Shown: positions 8,035 to 17,366 of the stretch, piece by piece | Numbering within the stretch: position 1 is the stretch's first letter | Layout of the letters: every line of letters begins with the position of its first letter | Assembly: GCA_949290765.1 (NCBI GenBank) | Contig: CASETG010000062.1 | Span: 1 to 48,286 of the forward strand | DNA length: 48,286 nt | Origin: Oxalobacter formigenes | Lineage (GTDB): Bacteria; Pseudomonadota; Gammaproteobacteria; Burkholderiales; Burkholderiaceae_D | Reading direction: 5' to 3' | The notes under the pieces: model-generated | Told to the model about the DNA's origin: nothing | Seen by the model: the letters and a program-made list of their open reading frames with translations, nothing else | Databases searched by the model: none | Made by a program: the position numbers and the translations under genes

Positions 8035-8772
8035 CTAGCCCAGTTTCGCCAGCCGCTCTTTCGCACCCTTTGCGGCTTCCGAATTGGGATACTTCTTCAC
8101 CAGTTCCGACAAGGTTTTCTTTGCCGCATTGATATCCTGCAAACCAAGCTGGCAACTTGCCATATTGAGCATGGCATCCGGCGTAATCACATTCTTGGGA
8201 TAGCGTCTGACCACAGCGGACTGGTTCTTCAGCGCGTTCTTGTAATCCCCCTGCAAATAATAAGCGTTTCCCAGCTGGTACTGAGCCTTGGCCAGCAAAT
8301 GGGATTTGGGGAAATTTTTCATGAAATCGCTGTACGCCGTGACTGCGCCCTTGTAATTCGCGGCGGCGAACAGTTCTTCGGCCTTGTTGAAAGACCGCAC
8401 CTCGTCCGCCTCGACCGTAACTGCCTGACCGTTCACCGTCATTTGCTGCGGCTCCAGCTTTTTCAGACGGGTATCCAGATCCAGATAAAAATCCTTCTGC
8501 CGGTTTTCCAGCGTCGTGATCTGATTGGTCAGCACCTCGATTTGTCCACGCAACTTCGCGATTTCATCGCGCAACGCCTCATTCTGGTTCGCGACGACAA
8601 GCAGGCTGGCCTTGTCGGCCTTCTCCTGCTCGACTTCCTTCATCTTTTCACGCATATCCAGAATGTGACGGCGTGCCTCGTCATCCTCGAACAGCGCAGC
8701 GCCGGCCTGTTGCACAGGCAATACCGTACAACAGGCGAAAAGCGCCATCAAAAAACAGGACGTTTTTTTCAT
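8035..8772 (-). CDS. cpoB: Cell-division coordinator CpoB (YbgF), periplasmic TPR protein
   Basis: About 245 residues with a Sec signal (cleavage near AGAA). A long charged coiled coil covers about residues 30-95, which in CpoB forms the trimerisation helix. TPR-like repeats of the Tol-Pal-system YbgF type follow (AEELFAAANYKGAVTAYSDF, QYQLGNAYYLQGDYKNALKN, NSEAAKGAKERLAKLG). In E. coli CpoB binds TolA and links peptidoglycan synthesis by PBP1B with Tol-driven constriction. It is the last gene of the operon. The ATG at 8772 lies 2 bases after the pal stop. A GTG at 8778 overlapping that stop is the alternative; either way translation is probably coupled to pal. A terminator follows. Confidence 0.92.
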   Translation of the reverse strand: MKKTSCFLMALFACCTVLPVQQAGAALFEDDEARRHILDMREKMKEVEQEKADKASLLVVANQNEALRDEIAKLRGQIEVLTNQITTLENRQKDFYLDLDTRLKKLEPQQMTVNGQAVTVEADEVRSFNKAEELFAAANYKGAVTAYSDFMKNFPKSHLLAKAQYQLGNAYYLQGDYKNALKNQSAVVRRYPKNVITPDAMLNMASCQLGLQDINAAKKTLSELVKKYPNSEAAKGAKERLAKLG

Positions 8773-8774
8773 AA

Positions 8775-9290
8775 TCACTGATAGACAATATCGGCACGAC
8801 GGTTTTCAGCCCATGCCGCTTCATTGTTGCCCGTGGCTCTCGGTTTTTCCTTGCCGAACGAAACAGCTTCCATCTGGCTGTCGGGAACCCCCATCAGGGA
8901 CATTGCCTTGCGAACGGCTTCGGCACGTTTCTGACCCAGCGCCAGATTGTATTCGCTGCCACCGCGATCATCGGTATTGCCCTGGATGATGACCTTGCGA
9001 TTGCCGTGGCTGTTCAGATAACGCGCATGCGCATCGACGACCGGCTGGTATTCACTCTTGACGACATAACTGTCGAAATCGAAGTAAACGCTACGCTGTG
9101 CCAGTTCGCTGTTCGGATCGTTCAACGGATCCGTTGAAACGGCATCAACCGTACCGACCTGGCGTGCATCGGCAGACGATCCCGTCCTGTCCTCGATCGG
9201 CGCCGATTCATCCAGCTTGACGGACGAACCGCAAGCCGTCAGCGCCAGTACACCGGATACAATCACAACCAGTTTCTTCAGTTCAAACAT
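8775..9290 (-). CDS. pal: Peptidoglycan-associated lipoprotein Pal
   Basis: A 171-residue outer-membrane lipoprotein. The lipobox LTAC is at about residues 17-20 after a short hydrophobic signal. An Asp/Ser-rich linker leads to an OmpA-like domain (about 65-171) with YFDFDSYVVK, GNTDDRGGSEYNLALGQKRA and ENRRADIVY, the residues that bind the diaminopimelate stem of peptidoglycan. Pal ties the outer membrane to the wall and works with TolB and TolA during constriction. GAGGA lies 7 bases before the ATG. It sits between tolB (19-base gap) and cpoB, in the usual order. Confidence 0.97.
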   Translation of the reverse strand: MFELKKLVVIVSGVLALTACGSSVKLDESAPIEDRTGSSADARQVGTVDAVSTDPLNDPNSELAQRSVYFDFDSYVVKSEYQPVVDAHARYLNSHGNRKVIIQGNTDDRGGSEYNLALGQKRAEAVRKAMSLMGVPDSQMEAVSFGKEKPRATGNNEAAWAENRRADIVYQ

Positions 9291-9309
9291 GACTTTTCCT
9301 CTTTTAACG

Positions 9310-10599
9310 TTATTTCATGAAAGGACCCCATGAGGGTTCACGAACATCGGCAGCTTTCATGGTCAGACGCTGTTTGACACGTCCGTCCACCGACACTACC
9401 GACAACACACCCCGACCGCCAGCGCCCGTCGCATACATAATAAACTGGCCATTCGGAGAAAAACTCGGCGATTCATCGCGCGACGTATCGGAAAGCCGCT
9501 GTTCCTGACCGTTTTCCAGATCCATCAGATACAACTGGAATCCGCCCCCCCTGCGCGAGATATACGCCAGCGATTTGCCATCCGGCGACACCCTCGGACT
9601 GATATTGTAATTGCCGGCAAATGTCACTCGCCGCGCTTCCCCGCCATTGACGCCGACCCGGTAAATCTGCGGACCACCGCTTCGGTCGCTGGTAAAGTAA
9701 ATCCAGCGGCCATCGGCGGAAAATTGCGGCTCCGTATTGATGCTGCGGGTATTGGTCAACTGTTGCAGGCCGCCGCCACTGGCATTGACGGTATAAATCT
9801 GGGTATAACCGTTCTTCGAGAGAGCCACCGCCAGTTTGGTACCGTCAGGCGACCATGCCGGCGCCGAATTGTTTCCCTTGTAATTGGCGACGACGGTACG
9901 CTGGCGTGTCACGAGATTCTGGACATACACTACCGGTTTCTTGGCTTCGAACGATACATAGGCGACCCGCGTACCGTCCGGCGACCATGACGGGGAAATG
10001 ATCGGTTCGCTCGATCTCAGGGCCACCTGCCGGCCTTCGCCGTCCGAATCGGCGATTTCAAGACGGTACTCACGCCCCGACTTGACCACATAGGCAATGC
10101 GGGTGCTGAACATCCCCTTGATACCGGTGAGTTTCTCGTAAATATCATCCGCGATCTTGTGCGCCGTCACGCGCGTCATGTTCGCGGGCGCGACCATCGA
10201 CAAGGCAGACAACTGGGATGCCTTGCCCAGATCGTAAAGACGGTAACGGACATCGATTTTCCCGTCCGCCGTTTTTTGTACCGTACCGGTCACCAGCGCA
10301 TCGGCGCCATTGGCTTTCCACTGTTTGTAATCGATACTGGCGGATTCCGGCACGACAGCATCGGTTCCGACCAGCCGGAAAAGACCCGTTCTCGCCAGAT
10401 CGGCCTTGATGATATCGGTAATCTTCTGCGGCGTGCCCGTATCGTTGGCGAAACCGGCGATCGTCACGGGAATCTGGCTGGCGCCCACACCGGAAATCTG
10501 GATATTCAGATGATCCTGTGCCAGCGCGGAAACCGCCATCAGCCATGACAGTCCCAGCGCCCATAAAAAACGGCTTAACGATTTTGTATTCACTTTCAT
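9310..10599 (-). CDS. tolB: Tol-Pal system translocation protein TolB
   Basis: A 429-residue periplasmic protein with a signal peptide (SWLMAVSALAQD). An N-terminal alpha/beta domain (about 25-160) includes the TolA-interacting segment near the mature N-terminus. A six-bladed beta-propeller of WD40-like PD40 repeats follows, each marked by a phrase such as SWSPDGTRVAYVS, AWSPDGTKLAVAL, QFSADGRWIYFTS, RVSPDGKSLAYIS or SFSPNGQFIMYAT. TolB binds Pal through the propeller. The start overlaps the tolA stop in an ATGA, with GAAGGG just upstream, so translation is coupled. Confidence 0.97.
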   Translation of the reverse strand: MKVNTKSLSRFLWALGLSWLMAVSALAQDHLNIQISGVGASQIPVTIAGFANDTGTPQKITDIIKADLARTGLFRLVGTDAVVPESASIDYKQWKANGADALVTGTVQKTADGKIDVRYRLYDLGKASQLSALSMVAPANMTRVTAHKIADDIYEKLTGIKGMFSTRIAYVVKSGREYRLEIADSDGEGRQVALRSSEPIISPSWSPDGTRVAYVSFEAKKPVVYVQNLVTRQRTVVANYKGNNSAPAWSPDGTKLAVALSKNGYTQIYTVNASGGGLQQLTNTRSINTEPQFSADGRWIYFTSDRSGGPQIYRVGVNGGEARRVTFAGNYNISPRVSPDGKSLAYISRRGGGFQLYLMDLENGQEQRLSDTSRDESPSFSPNGQFIMYATGAGGRGVLSVVSVDGRVKQRLTMKAADVREPSWGPFMK

Positions 10600-11489
10600 C
10601 CCTTCGGCTTGTGCGTCAGTGTAAACCCGGACGGTACCCGTCCCGACCGGTCTTTGGGATACGGAGCGGATTTTTCGATGGCTCTCAATACCGCCTCGTC
10701 GAATCCGGCGATACCCGACGATTTCCGTTTGCGTATATTACGCAAAGTTCCGTCCGGTAGCAATTCGACGTCATAGATGACAGGCGGATTGCCTTGCAGC
10801 GAAGACGGCACATTGAACGATGTATTCGACTTGATTTTCGCGGCCACTTTCTGGATATAGCCGCCATCCGCCGTGCCCGGTCCGGTGGAATACGGAGAAG
10901 TACCGGTACCGCCGCTGCCCGTCGGGCCCTGTGTCGCGGTTCCGCCACCGCCTGAGCCTTTGCCCTTGCCGCCACCACTGCCGCCACCGGCAATCCGGCG
11001 CGCCTCCTGATCGAGCAGGGCTCGCGCCCGCTTGGCGGCTGCCGCATCAGCAAGCTGTTTCTTCTTCGCTTCCTCGGCTTCCTTCTTCATGCGTGCCTTT
11101 TCTTCCTGCTGCTTTTGCATTTCGGCACGCTTTTTGTCAGCCGCTTTTTTCTTTTCCTGTTCCAGTGCGATATCGGGACGGGTATCACGAACCGGTTCCG
11201 GTTCCGCCTGATGACGAGGTGCAGGCGGTGGCGGAGCCGGCTCTCGAACCGCCGCACGCTCCGGCACCGGTTCAGCCGCTGCCAGCTCGGAACGTTCGCC
11301 CGCCGCAAGCGGCGCCGCTTCTCGAACCTTGATATCCCAGACTTCCGCCTCGACCATATCCCCGGTATCGGCTTGCCAGCTCACACCAATCCACAAAAAA
11401 GCCACCAGCGCGAGATGCACCGCCAAAGCCAGCAAAAAAGCGGGCTTCAACTTCTTTTCCTTGGGAATGGACAACAGACCGTTTTCCAT
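10596..11489 (-). CDS. tolA: Tol-Pal system energy-transducing protein TolA
   Basis: A 297-residue inner-membrane protein. It has one N-terminal membrane helix (about 17-37), then a Pro-rich and a Lys/Ala/Glu-rich helical region (about 70-165). A Gly/Ser/Thr linker and a TonB-like C-terminal domain (about 215-297; GYIQKVAAKIKSN, NPPVIYDVELLPDGTLRN, GFDEAVLRAIEKSAPYP) follow. TolQ-TolR use the proton gradient to move TolA, which reaches across the periplasm to TolB and Pal. The start lacks a close ribosome site (AAGGG lies 14 bases away), so it may depend on translation of tolR, 18 bases upstream. The gene ends in the start of tolB. Confidence 0.95.
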   Translation of the reverse strand: MENGLLSIPKEKKLKPAFLLALAVHLALVAFLWIGVSWQADTGDMVEAEVWDIKVREAAPLAAGERSELAAAEPVPERAAVREPAPPPPAPRHQAEPEPVRDTRPDIALEQEKKKAADKKRAEMQKQQEEKARMKKEAEEAKKKQLADAAAAKRARALLDQEARRIAGGGSGGGKGKGSGGGGTATQGPTGSGGTGTSPYSTGPGTADGGYIQKVAAKIKSNTSFNVPSSLQGNPPVIYDVELLPDGTLRNIRKRKSSGIAGFDEAVLRAIEKSAPYPKDRSGRVPSGFTLTHKPKG

Positions 11490-11507
11490 GACGCGACAAC
11501 TATCCCT

Positions 11508-11951
11508 TTACCGCGTTGCCAGACCCACCCGTTTGATACCCATCTTCTTCGCGTCGGATATCACCTGGATGACCTCGTTGTAAATAATATTCTTGTCCGC
11601 TGCGATCAGTACCGGCAAATCAGGATTTTCGGCATGCAGAATCTGAAGGTTTTTCATCAATGCATCCCGGTCAGGCACCGATTCGAACACGTCCCTGGCC
11701 TTGCCGGGACGGTGGATACCGATTTCCGCTGAAACATCCGGTCTCAGCGAAATCTGGATATAGTCCGAAGGCGGTAACGACGTCCGCTCGGCCGAGGGCA
11801 AATCGACGACACCCGGATTGGTCACCGGCGCGACCACCATGAAAATGACCAGCAGCACCAGCATGACGTCGATATACGGCACCACATTGATTTCGGACTT
11901 GAACTTGTTTTTCCGCGTCCCTCGCAATGAACCTGAAAACTGTTCGGACAT
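11508..11951 (-). CDS. tolR: Tol-Pal system proton-channel subunit TolR
   Basis: A 147-residue ExbD/TolR protein. It has a cytoplasmic N-terminus, one membrane helix (about 25-45, PYIDVMLVLLVIFMVVAP) with the conserved proton-handling Asp, and a periplasmic domain ending in VIQVISDAKKMGIKRVGLAT. Together with TolQ it forms the motor that energises TolA. AGGTG lies 5 bases before the ATG. The gap to tolQ is 11 bases, so the genes are co-transcribed. Confidence 0.96.
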   Translation of the reverse strand: MSEQFSGSLRGTRKNKFKSEINVVPYIDVMLVLLVIFMVVAPVTNPGVVDLPSAERTSLPPSDYIQISLRPDVSAEIGIHRPGKARDVFESVPDRDALMKNLQILHAENPDLPVLIAADKNIIYNEVIQVISDAKKMGIKRVGLATR

Positions 11952-11962
11952 GATGGCACCTG

Positions 11963-12646
11963 TTATGACTGTCTCTGGAGAATATTGGAAAATTCTTCGA
12001 CGAACGTTTCAAAACGGATGGACAGACGGTCGATATCGTGCGAATAACGGTTATAGGCAACCACTGCCGGAATCGCGGCGAACAGACCGATCGCCGTGGC
12101 GATCAACGCTTCGGCAATCCCAGGCGCGACAGTGGCCAGCGTCGCCTGATGCACATTGGCCAGACCGCGGAATGCATTCATGATCCCCCAGACCGTACCG
12201 AACAGACCGACATACGGAGACACGGAGCCGACCGATGCCAGAAAGGACAAATGGGATTCCAGACTGTCCATCTCGCGCTGGTAAGCCGCTCTCATGGCAC
12301 GGCGTGCCCCATCGAGCAGTGCAACCGTATCCTGTGCGGAATGCCCCGTCATGGCATTTTTGCCCTTGATATATTCCCCCATGCCCGCATAGAAAATCCT
12401 TTCCAGCGCACCGGTCTTGTTATTGCTGCCCGCACGCTGATACAGGCTTTGCAGATTGCCGCCCGACCAGAAAGCATGCTCGAAATTCTCGGTTTCGACC
12501 CTCGCGTGCTTGATGGCGAACATCTTCTGGAAAATAAATGTCCAGCTCAGCAAAGAAACGGCAAGCAGCAACGCCATAATCAGCTGTACCAGCAACGAGG
12601 CGTTGGATATCAGGGCAATGAACGATAAATCCTGTGAAACTGTCAT
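11963..12646 (-). CDS. tolQ: Tol-Pal system proton-channel subunit TolQ
   Basis: A 227-residue ExbB/TolQ/MotA-family protein with three membrane helices: about 17-40, a pair near 135-165 (VGSVSPYVGLFGTVWGIMNAF) and one near 175-200 (IAEALIATAIGLFAAIPAVVAY). A large cytoplasmic loop lies between the first two. It forms the pentameric stator around TolR. The region upstream to ybgC is 83 bases and the ribosome site is weak. In this family ybgC, tolQ and tolR are usually one operon. Confidence 0.96.
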   Translation of the reverse strand: MTVSQDLSFIALISNASLLVQLIMALLLAVSLLSWTFIFQKMFAIKHARVETENFEHAFWSGGNLQSLYQRAGSNNKTGALERIFYAGMGEYIKGKNAMTGHSAQDTVALLDGARRAMRAAYQREMDSLESHLSFLASVGSVSPYVGLFGTVWGIMNAFRGLANVHQATLATVAPGIAEALIATAIGLFAAIPAVVAYNRYSHDIDRLSIRFETFVEEFSNILQRQS

Positions 12647-12729
12647 TTTTCAGTGTTAACAATAAGTTGAACTTCAAACCGCCTTCATCCGGAGCGGTTC
12701 ATCCTTTATTTTCCGATAATCGGGTTCGC

Positions 12730-13152
12730 TCACTCGCCTGTTTTCCGGCGTGCGGCGACCATCTTTTCCGCCACATCGGCAGGAATCGGTACCGGCCGCA
12801 TCGTCTGCCTGTCCACACAGACGACCGTCACTTTCGCACTGGAAAGCAGGGTATCCCCGCGCCAGACTCCCTGCTCGAAACCCAGCGAAGCGCCCTTCAT
12901 CCAGGACACCTCGCTGGTCACATGCAAGGCATCGTCCAGAACGGCGGAACGCCTGTACTCGACCGATACGTTCTTCACGACAAACAAAATACCGTACGAT
13001 TCTTTCAGAAACTGCTGGCCGATACCGAGCGAGCGCAGCCACTCCGTGCGTGCGCGCTCGTAAAATTTCAGATAATTGCCGTAAAAAACAACCCCGCCCG
13101 CGTCGGTGTCTTCAAAATACACCCTGACGGGCCACGTAAACGGTGAGGACAT
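12730..13152 (-). CDS. ybgC: Acyl-CoA thioesterase YbgC of the tol-pal operon
   Basis: A 140-residue hot-dog-fold thioesterase with the signature YFEDTDAGGVVFYGNYLKF (about 12-30); the Asp of DTDAGG is the catalytic residue. Family members hydrolyse short- or long-chain acyl-CoA or acyl-ACP, and YbgC is linked to phospholipid-synthesis enzymes. It is the first gene of the tol-pal operon, in the usual position. AGGAAAAAGAA precedes the ATG. Confidence 0.93.
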   Translation of the reverse strand: MSSPFTWPVRVYFEDTDAGGVVFYGNYLKFYERARTEWLRSLGIGQQFLKESYGILFVVKNVSVEYRRSAVLDDALHVTSEVSWMKGASLGFEQGVWRGDTLLSSAKVTVVCVDRQTMRPVPIPADVAEKMVAARRKTGE

Positions 13153-13242
13153 TTCTTTTTCCTGACATCGGAGATGCGGATAAACTATCGCTTAACAGAA
13201 CAACAATCAAGCCCTATTATCCAATAATTTGCGTCAGGCGTC

Positions 13243-13992
13243 CTAGCGGAAAAAACGCTTGATATCGTCGATGACCGGGATGATCGCCAGCACGATCAGC
13301 ATGACGGCAAGCGGAAACGTCGCCCAGTATCCGAACCACTTGAAACCGAACGCGCCGATGGTGCCTCCCAGGAAAAACATGATCAGCAATCCGGAGAGCA
13401 GATAGAGCTTGTCGCGGTTGGCGCTGACATAGGCTTCGTCTTCCTTGTCCACCTTCCGGTTCCAGTACACCATCCGCCCCAGTTCGATACCGATATCGGT
13501 CACGATACCGGTCATATGCGTCGTTCTGATGACCGCGCGGGAAATGCGGGTGATGATGGCATTTTGCAAGCCCATCAGGAAACAGAGCAGCATGACGGTA
13601 ATCGAGACGAAAAGCCCCATATGATGATGCAGTTTGCCACCCAGCATCCCGAATCCGACCAAAAGCACCGCTTCGAAAACCAGCGGCAACGCATATTCGC
13701 TCTGCAGATGCTTGCCCCTGGCCCAGTTCACCATCAGCTCCGTAAATCCGGCACCGACGATGAAGCAAATCATGGAACCGACACTGGCCAGCACGAGCTT
13801 GATATTGCCGATAGCCAGTCCGTCGGCCATACTCGAAACGATACCCGTCATATGGGATGTATATTGCTGGACGGCCAGGAAACCGCCCGCATTCATGGCG
13901 CCTGCGATAAAAGCCAGCGACAGGCCGAGGTGGATATCCGCCTTGACGCTTCGCTGGACCCCGGTCAGATTGCGCAGATAAAAGATCAGCAT
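13243..13992 (-). CDS. DUF1275 (YoaK-like) membrane protein
   Basis: A 249-residue protein with about six membrane helices. It carries the DUF1275 signature in two half-repeats: AGAMNAGGFLAVQQYTSHMTG near the start and LQNAIITRISRAVIRTTHMTGIVTD near the middle. The repeated S/THMTG motif is the hallmark of the family. Function is not established; transport has been suggested. It is separated from ybgC by 90 bases and from dcd by 66 bases, all on the minus strand, and I see no terminator between them. A charged cytoplasmic loop (KVDKEDEAYVSANRDK) lies before the last helices. Confidence 0.85.
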   Translation of the reverse strand: MLIFYLRNLTGVQRSVKADIHLGLSLAFIAGAMNAGGFLAVQQYTSHMTGIVSSMADGLAIGNIKLVLASVGSMICFIVGAGFTELMVNWARGKHLQSEYALPLVFEAVLLVGFGMLGGKLHHHMGLFVSITVMLLCFLMGLQNAIITRISRAVIRTTHMTGIVTDIGIELGRMVYWNRKVDKEDEAYVSANRDKLYLLSGLLIMFFLGGTIGAFGFKWFGYWATFPLAVMLIVLAIIPVIDDIKRFFR

Positions 13993-14058
13993 AGTTTCAA
14001 CCCGATACCTCGTTACTATCTGTACTATCCGCCCCTCGTCTGCCGGCTCTCCTGTCCG

Positions 14059-14625
14059 CTAGGCCCTGGGCAAGGTCACACCGACCTGTCCCTGATATTT
14101 GCCGTTTCTGTCCCGGTAGGATGTTTCGCACACTTCATCGCTTTCGAAGAACAGCACCTGTGCGCAACCTTCCCAGGCATAGATCTTGGCAGGCAGCGGC
14201 GTGGTATTGGAAAACTCCAGCGTGACATAACCTTCCCATTCCGGCTCGAAAGGCGTCACGTTGACGATGATGCCGCAGCGGGCATACGTCGACTTTCCAA
14301 GACAGACCGTCAGCACATTACGGGGGATACGGAAATATTCAACCGTTCTGGCCAGCGCAAATGAATTGGGCGGAATGATGCAGACATCGCTTTTGACATC
14401 GACGAACGAATTTTCATCGAAATTCTTGGGATCGACGATCGTGCTGTTGATATTCGTGAAAATCTTGAACTCATCGGCACACCGGATATCGTAACCGTAA
14501 GAGGAGACACCGTAAGACACGATTTTCCTGTCGTCGATGGAACGGACCTGACGAGGCTCGAACGGCTCGATCATTCCATGTTCCTCAGCCATGCGCCGGA
14601 TCCATTTATCAGATTTGATACTCAT
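14059..14625 (-). CDS. dcd: dCTP deaminase
   Basis: A 188-residue enzyme that deaminates dCTP to dUTP, feeding dTMP synthesis; the family forms trimers. Recognisable blocks are the start [31 protein letters not shown], the substrate-binding [29 protein letters not shown] with the catalytic Glu, and a C-terminal lid ([16 protein letters not shown]). Length and start match E. coli Dcd (193). The open frame continues upstream for about 100 codons of non-homologous sequence, so the ATG at 14625 is chosen by homology; its ribosome site is weak. It is divergent from yqgE across 269 bases. Confidence 0.95.
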   Translation of the reverse strand: MSIKSDKWIRRMAEEHGMIEPFEPRQVRSIDDRKIVSYGVSSYGYDIRCADEFKIFTNINSTIVDPKNFDENSFVDVKSDVCIIPPNSFALARTVEYFRIPRNVLTVCLGKSTYARCGIIVNVTPFEPEWEGYVTLEFSNTTPLPAKIYAWEGCAQVLFFESDEVCETSYRDRNGKYQGQVGVTLPRA

Positions 14626-14894
14626 TTTGACTGGCAGAATAAATTTTGTCGTGGCAACGAAAACCGCTCCTGTTTCCGCTGCAAATTGCGCATATTTTAC
14701 CCTGCTTTGCGTCCAGAAAGCCATTCTCCCATCACACAGACGGTCATAAAACGGCAAAGCACGACTTCCGTGGCAAACCCGCAGCCGAAAATCCCCAAGA
14801 CATGAGTGGAACGTGCGAACACTGATACAATATGAAAAGGCAAATGCAACAGCGAAAAAACGCTGCCGGATTATCAACCATACGACAGACAGCC

Positions 14895-15446
14895 ATGAAC
14901 CTATCGAACCATTTTCTGATCGCCATGCCATCGATGCACGATCCGATCTTCGGTGGCAGTGTCGTATATCTGTGCGAGCACAACGAACGCGGTGCGCTCG
15001 GTGTCGTCATCAACAAACCGATGGACATCACCATCGATCACCTGCTGGAGCGGCTGAACATGAAACTGGAAATCCCGGCTCCGCTCCGCAAGCCCGTCAT
15101 GTTCGGCGGCCCGGTACAGGAAGATCGCGGTTTCGTTTTGCATTCACCAGATGCCGAATTCACCTCGATGCTGAAAATATCGGATGAAGTCGCTTTCACG
15201 ACATCGCGCGACGTCCTCGAAGCCATCGCATCCGGAACCGGCCCCGAAAGAATGCTGGTCAGCATCGGCTATGCCGGCTGGAGTGCCGGCCAGCTTGAAG
15301 ACGAAATCAGCCACAACGGCTGGCTGACCGTCGCGGCCGACCCCGCCATCATGTTCGACTTGCCTATCCACGAGCGATATACCGCGGCCATCCGCCTTCT
15401 GGGATTCGACCCGTCACGACTGGCAAGCGAGGTCGGGCATGCGTGA
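14895..15446 (+). CDS. yqgE: YqgE/AlgH family protein
   Basis: A 183-residue UPF0301 protein. It starts [19 protein letters not shown] as in E. coli YqgE, which fixes the start against an ATG 63 bases upstream. Further family blocks are [49 protein letters not shown] and [14 protein letters not shown]. The biochemical role is unknown; AlgH was first described as a regulator of alginate genes. It is followed 45 bases later by ruvX, a pairing conserved in many proteobacteria, and the two probably begin the yqgE-ruvX-pyr transcript. Confidence 0.93.
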   Translation: MNLSNHFLIAMPSMHDPIFGGSVVYLCEHNERGALGVVINKPMDITIDHLLERLNMKLEIPAPLRKPVMFGGPVQEDRGFVLHSPDAEFTSMLKISDEVAFTTSRDVLEAIASGTGPERMLVSIGYAGWSAGQLEDEISHNGWLTVAADPAIMFDLPIHERYTAAIRLLGFDPSRLASEVGHA

Positions 15447-15491
15447 GTCCTTTTTTCCGTTCCCCGTCAGCCTCACAGGTGCACAACAGCC

Positions 15492-15893
15492 ATGAATACC
15501 GGTTCCGCAGTCATACTCGCCTTCGATTTCGGACTGAAACGCATCGGATGCGCCATCGGCAACGACCTGTCGAAAAGCGCCCGTCCGCTGACCGTCATCC
15601 ATGCCGAAGCCAACGACAGGCGATTTGCCGAAATCGGAAAACTCATCAGCGAATGGCAACCGGAAAAACTGGTCGTCGGCCTGCCTTGTTACCCTGACGG
15701 CACCGAACATGAAATGACGAAACGCTGCCGTCGTTTCGCCAACCAGCTGCGCGGCCGATTCTCACTGGATACAATACTGGTCGATGAGCGGTATACTTCA
15801 TCCGTTCTGAATTTCAAACCCGGCGAAGCGGACGATGCCCATGCCGCCGCCCTTATTTTGCAACAATACCTCGATGAACCCATCCATAACTGA
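15492..15893 (+). CDS. ruvX: RuvX/YqgF, putative Holliday-junction resolvase-like and pre-16S rRNA nuclease
   Basis: A 133-residue RNase H-fold protein. The first strand with the catalytic Asp reads ILAFDFGLKRIGCAIGN (about 8-24). LVVGLPCYPDGTEHEMTKR, LVDERYTSSVLN and a final acidic site in EADDAHAAALILQQYL supply the rest of the active centre. In E. coli YqgF takes part in 5'-end maturation of 16S rRNA; a resolvase role has also been proposed. AGGTG lies 10 bases before the ATG. The 3' end overlaps the pyrR start by 20 bases, so expression is coupled. Confidence 0.93.
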   Translation: MNTGSAVILAFDFGLKRIGCAIGNDLSKSARPLTVIHAEANDRRFAEIGKLISEWQPEKLVVGLPCYPDGTEHEMTKRCRRFANQLRGRFSLDTILVDERYTSSVLNFKPGEADDAHAAALILQQYLDEPIHN

Positions 15894-16386
15894 ACTGAAT
15901 GCGGAAACGCTGTACCGCAAACTGCTGACCCAGGTACGTCAGGCACTCTCGGACGAGCCGAAAGTCGCCATCGTCGGCATCCGTTCCGGCGGCGCATGGA
16001 TCGCCGAACGCATCGTATCCGACCTGCAACTGGAAAACCCGCCCGGTTTTATCGACGTTTCCTTTTACCGTGACGACTACGCAGAAAAGGGCCTGCCTGC
16101 CGAAGTGAAACCGACACAGATTCCCTTCGATGTGGATGGCGCGACCATCTTGCTGATCGACGACGTACTCTATACCGGACGAACGACCCGCGCCGCCATC
16201 AACGAACTGTTCGACTACGGACGCCCGGCACGCATTCTGCTGGCCGCCCTGATCGACCGTGGCGGACGGGAACTGCCGATCGCCGCCGATTTCGTCGCTG
16301 CAAACGTCTCGCTGGACAAAAACGAGAAACTGGTTTTGCGACAATCCGATGACAACTCTTTTTCTCTGACGGTGGAAAATGCCTAA
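15874..16386 (+). CDS. pyrR: Bifunctional pyr operon regulator / uracil phosphoribosyltransferase PyrR
   Basis: A 170-residue type-I phosphoribosyltransferase with the PRPP-binding motif [18 protein letters not shown] (about 89-106), [13 protein letters not shown] near the start, and DVSFYRDDY, all typical of PyrR. In Firmicutes PyrR is an RNA-binding attenuation factor for pyr genes. In proteobacteria its main attested activity is uracil to UMP, and I see no PyrR-binding attenuator here. The ATG at 15874 lies inside the end of ruvX and has no clear ribosome site, which suggests translational coupling. It overlaps pyrB by 8 bases. Confidence 0.9.
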   Translation: MNPSITELNAETLYRKLLTQVRQALSDEPKVAIVGIRSGGAWIAERIVSDLQLENPPGFIDVSFYRDDYAEKGLPAEVKPTQIPFDVDGATILLIDDVLYTGRTTRAAINELFDYGRPARILLAALIDRGGRELPIAADFVAANVSLDKNEKLVLRQSDDNSFSLTVENA

Positions 16387-17338
16387 TCCTCAATTAAACA
16401 GCAACGGCGAACTGCGCCACCTGCTGGCCTTAAACGGTTTGCCGAAAGATATTCTGACCTACATTCTGGACACCGCTTCCTCATTCGTCAGCGTCTCGGA
16501 CCGGGAAGTCAAGAAAGTGCCCCTGATGCGCGGCAAGAGCGTATTCAATCTCTTTTTCGAAAATTCGACCCGTACCCGGACGACATTCGAAATCGCGGCC
16601 AAACGCCTGTCCGCCGACGTCATCAACCTCAATATCGCATCGTCCTCGACCAGCAAGGGAGAATCCCTGCTCGACACCGTGGACAACCTGACCGCCATGA
16701 GCGCAGACATGTTCGTCGTCCGCCATGCCCAGTCCGGCGCGCCGTTCCTGATCGCCCGCCATCTCAACGAAAACGGACTGGATCATATCCATGTCGTCAA
16801 CGCGGGAGACGGACGTCATGCCCACCCGACACAGGGACTGCTGGACATGTACACCATCCGGCACTACAAAAAGGACTTCTCGAACCTGACGGTCGCCATC
16901 GTCGGCGACGTGCTGCACAGCCGTGTCGCACGTTCGGACATTCACGCCCTGAAAACGCTGGGGGTACCTGAAATCCGCGTCATCGGCCCGACCACCCTGC
17001 TTGCGCCTGCCATGAAAGACATGGGCATCCGCATGTTCAACGACATGAACGAAGGACTGAAAGGCGCCGACGTCATCATCATGCTGCGCGTGCAAAATGA
17101 ACGTATCAACGGCGCACTGCTGCCGTCTGCACAGGAATTTTTCAAAAGCTACGGCCTGACCCCCGAACGTCTCGCACTGGCAAAACCGGATGCCATCGTC
17201 ATGCACCCGGGCCCGATGAACCGCGGCGTCGAAATCGACTCTGCCGTTGCGGACGGCGACCAGGCCGTCATCCTGTCGCAGGTCACCTACGGCATTGCCG
17301 TCAGAATGGCCGTCATGAGCATTCTGGCAGGCAACTGA
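16379..17338 (+). CDS. pyrB: Aspartate carbamoyltransferase, catalytic chain PyrB
   Basis: A 319-residue enzyme that joins carbamoyl phosphate and aspartate in the second step of pyrimidine synthesis. The carbamoyl-phosphate-binding motif is [12 protein letters not shown] (about 60-71). Other blocks are [35 protein letters not shown], and [14 protein letters not shown] near the C-terminus. No regulatory pyrI follows. Instead the next gene encodes a dihydroorotase-like protein without metal ligands, as in Pseudomonas-type ATCases, where the catalytic chain needs that partner to form a dodecamer. The start overlaps the end of pyrR. Confidence 0.97.
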   Translation: MPNPQLNSNGELRHLLALNGLPKDILTYILDTASSFVSVSDREVKKVPLMRGKSVFNLFFENSTRTRTTFEIAAKRLSADVINLNIASSSTSKGESLLDTVDNLTAMSADMFVVRHAQSGAPFLIARHLNENGLDHIHVVNAGDGRHAHPTQGLLDMYTIRHYKKDFSNLTVAIVGDVLHSRVARSDIHALKTLGVPEIRVIGPTTLLAPAMKDMGIRMFNDMNEGLKGADVIIMLRVQNERINGALLPSAQEFFKSYGLTPERLALAKPDAIVMHPGPMNRGVEIDSAVADGDQAVILSQVTYGIAVRMAVMSILAGN

Positions 17339-17366
17339 CAACAGGACAGTTTGAGGACATACCGAA

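Noticed and set aside
14059..14931. Longer dCTP deaminase with a 100-residue N-terminal extension
   Set aside because: The extension has no similarity to the family and lies in the intergenic region. The family start is the Met at 14625.
15440..15900. PyrR-type attenuator before the pyr genes
   Set aside because: No anti-antiterminator or terminator pair is visible around pyrR. The genes overlap tightly, leaving no leader.
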